64,000 bases of DNA, from assembly GCF_003992725.1 (NCBI RefSeq), contig NZ_RZNF01000012.1:620001-684000 (forward strand), given 5' to 3'. The notes beneath the pieces are model-generated. The model did not search any database, was not told the DNA's origin, and saw nothing but the letters and a program-made list of their open reading frames with translations. The position numbers and the translations under genes are program-made. Source of the stretch: Rhodomicrobium lacus. Lineage in GTDB: Bacteria; Pseudomonadota; Alphaproteobacteria; Rhizobiales; Rhodomicrobiaceae. The number at the start of each line of letters is the position of its first letter. Position 1 is the first letter of the stretch. Below are positions 62,643 through 64,000 of this stretch, piece by piece.

Positions 62643-62855
62643 ATGGGTTTCCTCAAGGCCATCGTTTCATTGGTTCTCTTTGCCATCATCGCCGTCGCCG
62701 GCTATTGGCTCGTCGCCTCCTACACCACGAAGGGCGAGTTGCCCTACTGGGCGGAGATCAACGGCAATCTCCCCGATCCGCTCCGCGATTTCGCCTGCGC
62801 GAACATCAAGAAGACGGACGCGACCGCCGTCGTGCCGAGCTGTCCGGCGATTTAG
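62643..62855 (+). CDS. Small single-span membrane protein
   Basis: The 70-residue product starts MGFLKAIVSLVLFAIIAVAG, with one hydrophobic helix (about 4-26), and a soluble part with YTTKGELPYWAEINGNLPDP and two Cys (FACANIKK and VPSCPAI). The upstream part of the frame is spurious. Small proteins of this size between rsmB and guaA recur in related genomes as far as I recall, but function is unknown. Its stop codon forms the first arm of a palindrome. Confidence 0.6.
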   Translation: MGFLKAIVSLVLFAIIAVAGYWLVASYTTKGELPYWAEINGNLPDPLRDFACANIKKTDATAVVPSCPAI

Positions 62856-62927
62856 AGCGGCGGATCTGAAATCGGTCTCACCCTGTGTGCGCGGGCGTCG
62901 CCGATTTCAAATTCTTAAGCCGCTCTA
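62853..62927. repeat. Palindrome overlapping the stop of the small membrane protein gene
   Basis: TAGAGCGGC (62853-62861) pairs with GCCGCTCTA (62919-62927), and inside these TGAAATCGG (62867-62875) pairs with CCGATTTCA (62901-62909). The TAG of the first arm is the stop codon. The form AGAGCGG...CCGCTCT is typical of dispersed Hyphomicrobiales palindromes; it could also act as a terminator. Confidence 0.65.
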
Positions 62928-63068
62928 CAACCTCGATTTTCAGAGCGCGTTATGGACGTAAAGCCGCTGCTCCTCCGTGGCACGCACTAAAAGGCAGGCG
63001 CTTTAAGCCTCGCGGCGGGTTTGCGGCCGGAATGCTTTACGCGCGCAAAAACAAGGCTATGTTAGGGG

Positions 63069-63092
63069 TGGGTTCGCGCTTGCGCGGACCCA
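63069..63092 (+). promoter_or_regulatory. Leader hairpin just upstream of guaA
   Basis: TGGGTTCGCG (63069-63078) pairs with CGCGGACCCA (63083-63092), with one G-U pair and the loop CTTG. It ends 31 nt before the guaA start and is followed by TTCGATTTTC. It may be a 5' leader stem, an attenuator or the terminator of the preceding transcript. The T-run is short, so I favour a leader structure. Confidence 0.5.
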
Positions 63093-63123
63093 TTCGATTT
63101 TCTGGACAGAAGTGGAGCTTCTC

Positions 63124-64000
63124 TTGACCGGTCTTCCCGCTACGGATGCCGTTCTCATTGTCGATTTCGGCAGCCAGGTCACGCAGCTGATCGCCAGGCG
63201 CGTGCGCGAAGCCGGTGTCTACTGCGAAATCCATCCCTATCAGTCGGCGGCTGCCGCCTTCGAGACGTTGAAGCCAAAGGGCGTGATCTTTTCAGGCGGC
63301 CCCGACTCGGTAACGCGCGAGGGAAGCCCCCGCGCGCCGCAGGCCGTATTCGATAGCGGCGTTCCGATCCTCGCCATCTGTTACGGCCAGCAGACGCTGG
63401 CCCTTCAACTCGGCGGTGATGTCGAGGGGGGCCATGCCGCCGAGTTCGGCCGCGCCGATGTCGAGATCCTGAAACCGTCGCCGCTTTTCGACGGCATCTG
63501 GGAGGTCGGTCAGCGCTATCCGGTGTGGATGAGCCACGGCGATCGCGTCACCCGCGCGCCCGAGGGCTTCGAGGTGATCGGCGTATCCGAGAACGCACCC
63601 TTCGCGATCCTCGTCGACGAATCCAGGCGCTATTACACGACCATGTTCCATCCGGAGGTGGTGCACACACCGGACGGCGCGAAGCTCCTCTCCAACTTCG
63701 TGCACAAGATCGTCGGCCTGAAATCGGACTGGACCATGTCCGCCTACCGCGCCGAGATGATCCGCAAGATCCGCGAGCAGGTCGGCAAGGAGCGGGTGAT
63801 CAGCGGTCTTTCGGGCGGCGTCGACTCTTCGGTGGCGGCCGTGCTCATCCATGAGGCCATCGGCGACCAGCTGACCTGCATCTACGTCGACCACGGCCTC
63901 ATGCGCCTCGGCGAGAGTGAGCAGGTCGTCGGCATGTTTCGCGGCCATTACAATATTCCGCTGGTTCATGTGGATGCGTCCGACCTCTTCATCGGCCAGC
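63124..64000 (+). CDS. guaA: GMP synthase (glutamine-hydrolysing), 5' part, cut by window end
   Basis: GuaA converts XMP to GMP with glutamine and ATP. The 292 codons present begin at TTG 63124 with GGAG upstream; the frame reads [20 protein letters not shown] then [19 protein letters not shown]. The GATase domain has [18 protein letters not shown] (catalytic Cys) and [18 protein letters not shown] (His and Glu), and the ATP pyrophosphatase domain starts [20 protein letters not shown] (PP-loop). The rest runs past the right edge. A TTG start is unusual for this gene; no ATG precedes it in frame within a sensible distance. Confidence 0.95.
   Translation, partial: MTGLPATDAVLIVDFGSQVTQLIARRVREAGVYCEIHPYQSAAAAFETLKPKGVIFSGGPDSVTREGSPRAPQAVFDSGVPILAICYGQQTLALQLGGDVEGGHAAEFGRADVEILKPSPLFDGIWEVGQRYPVWMSHGDRVTRAPEGFEVIGVSENAPFAILVDESRRYYTTMFHPEVVHTPDGAKLLSNFVHKIVGLKSDWTMSAYRAEMIRKIREQVGKERVISGLSGGVDSSVAAVLIHEAIGDQLTCIYVDHGLMRLGESEQVVGMFRGHYNIPLVHVDASDLFIGQ

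Overview
The window is GC-rich chromosomal DNA from a phototrophic alphaproteobacterium, most likely a purple non-sulfur member of the Hyphomicrobiales (Rhizobiales). The evidence is a pucBA pair for LH2 antenna peptides at the left edge preceded by PpsR/CrtJ-type palindromes, an FtcR-type orphan flagellar regulator (a Hyphomicrobiales hallmark), an EipA/DUF1134 envelope protein, Omp25-like barrels, BluB, and the order ffh-rpsP-rimM-trmD. A Rhodomicrobium-like organism would fit, but the genus is inference. I saw no tRNA, rRNA, CRISPR array, transposase or phage genes.

Layout. 0-0.9 kb: pucBA and its control region. 0.9-5.5 kb: a glutathione transferase, then a leftward lipid-transport operon (MlaE-like permease, MlaF-like ATPase, MCE protein, auxiliary lipoprotein). 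5.5-7.2 kb: a helical conserved protein and FtcR. 7.4-10.4 kb: acetate kinase divergent from an acylating aldehyde dehydrogenase. 10.8-15.4 kb: a secreted protein, then the leftward ffh, rpsP, small membrane protein, rimM, phosphoesterase, trmD cluster. 15.6-20.7 kb: Bcr/CflA-type exporter, EipA, carotenoid oxygenase and Nudix hydrolase.

20.7-27.8 kb is a leftward acyl-CoA catabolic cluster: FadJ-like bifunctional enzyme, short-chain dehydrogenase, APH-fold kinase and ACAD11-like dehydrogenase. The last three resemble the LvaD/LvaA/LvaC logic for 4-hydroxyacyl-CoA. An AT-rich gene for a DUF262 + AlbA_2 protein lies exactly between kinase and dehydrogenase. It is the clearest sign of horizontal transfer in the window and the best candidate for an uncharacterised, possibly anti-phage, function.

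28-36 kb: a Yej-type peptide ABC importer with two tandem binding proteins. 36-42 kb: ferredoxin-NADP reductase, two TPM proteins with LemA, and two tandem outer-membrane barrels. 42-46 kb: a MacAB-type tripartite efflux set split by a palindromic repeat, then a small secreted protein. 46-51.3 kb: holB-metG-tatD-phnP-like genes and gloB. 51.4-58.9 kb: methyltransferases, an undescribed membrane protein, a Cys-rich periplasmic protein, an S10 carboxypeptidase, BluB and two TIGR01244 phosphatase-like proteins. 59-64 kb: guaB, an RsmB-type rRNA methyltransferase, a small membrane protein and the 5' part of guaA, i.e. the purine GMP branch.

Several intergenic regions carry palindromic repeats. 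Two copies of one family (about 10.5 and 43.5 kb) have the same palindromic core in opposite orientation. Starts were chosen by Shine-Dalgarno match, signal peptide position and family length; alternatives are given. All functional calls are from reading the sequence; no database search was run.
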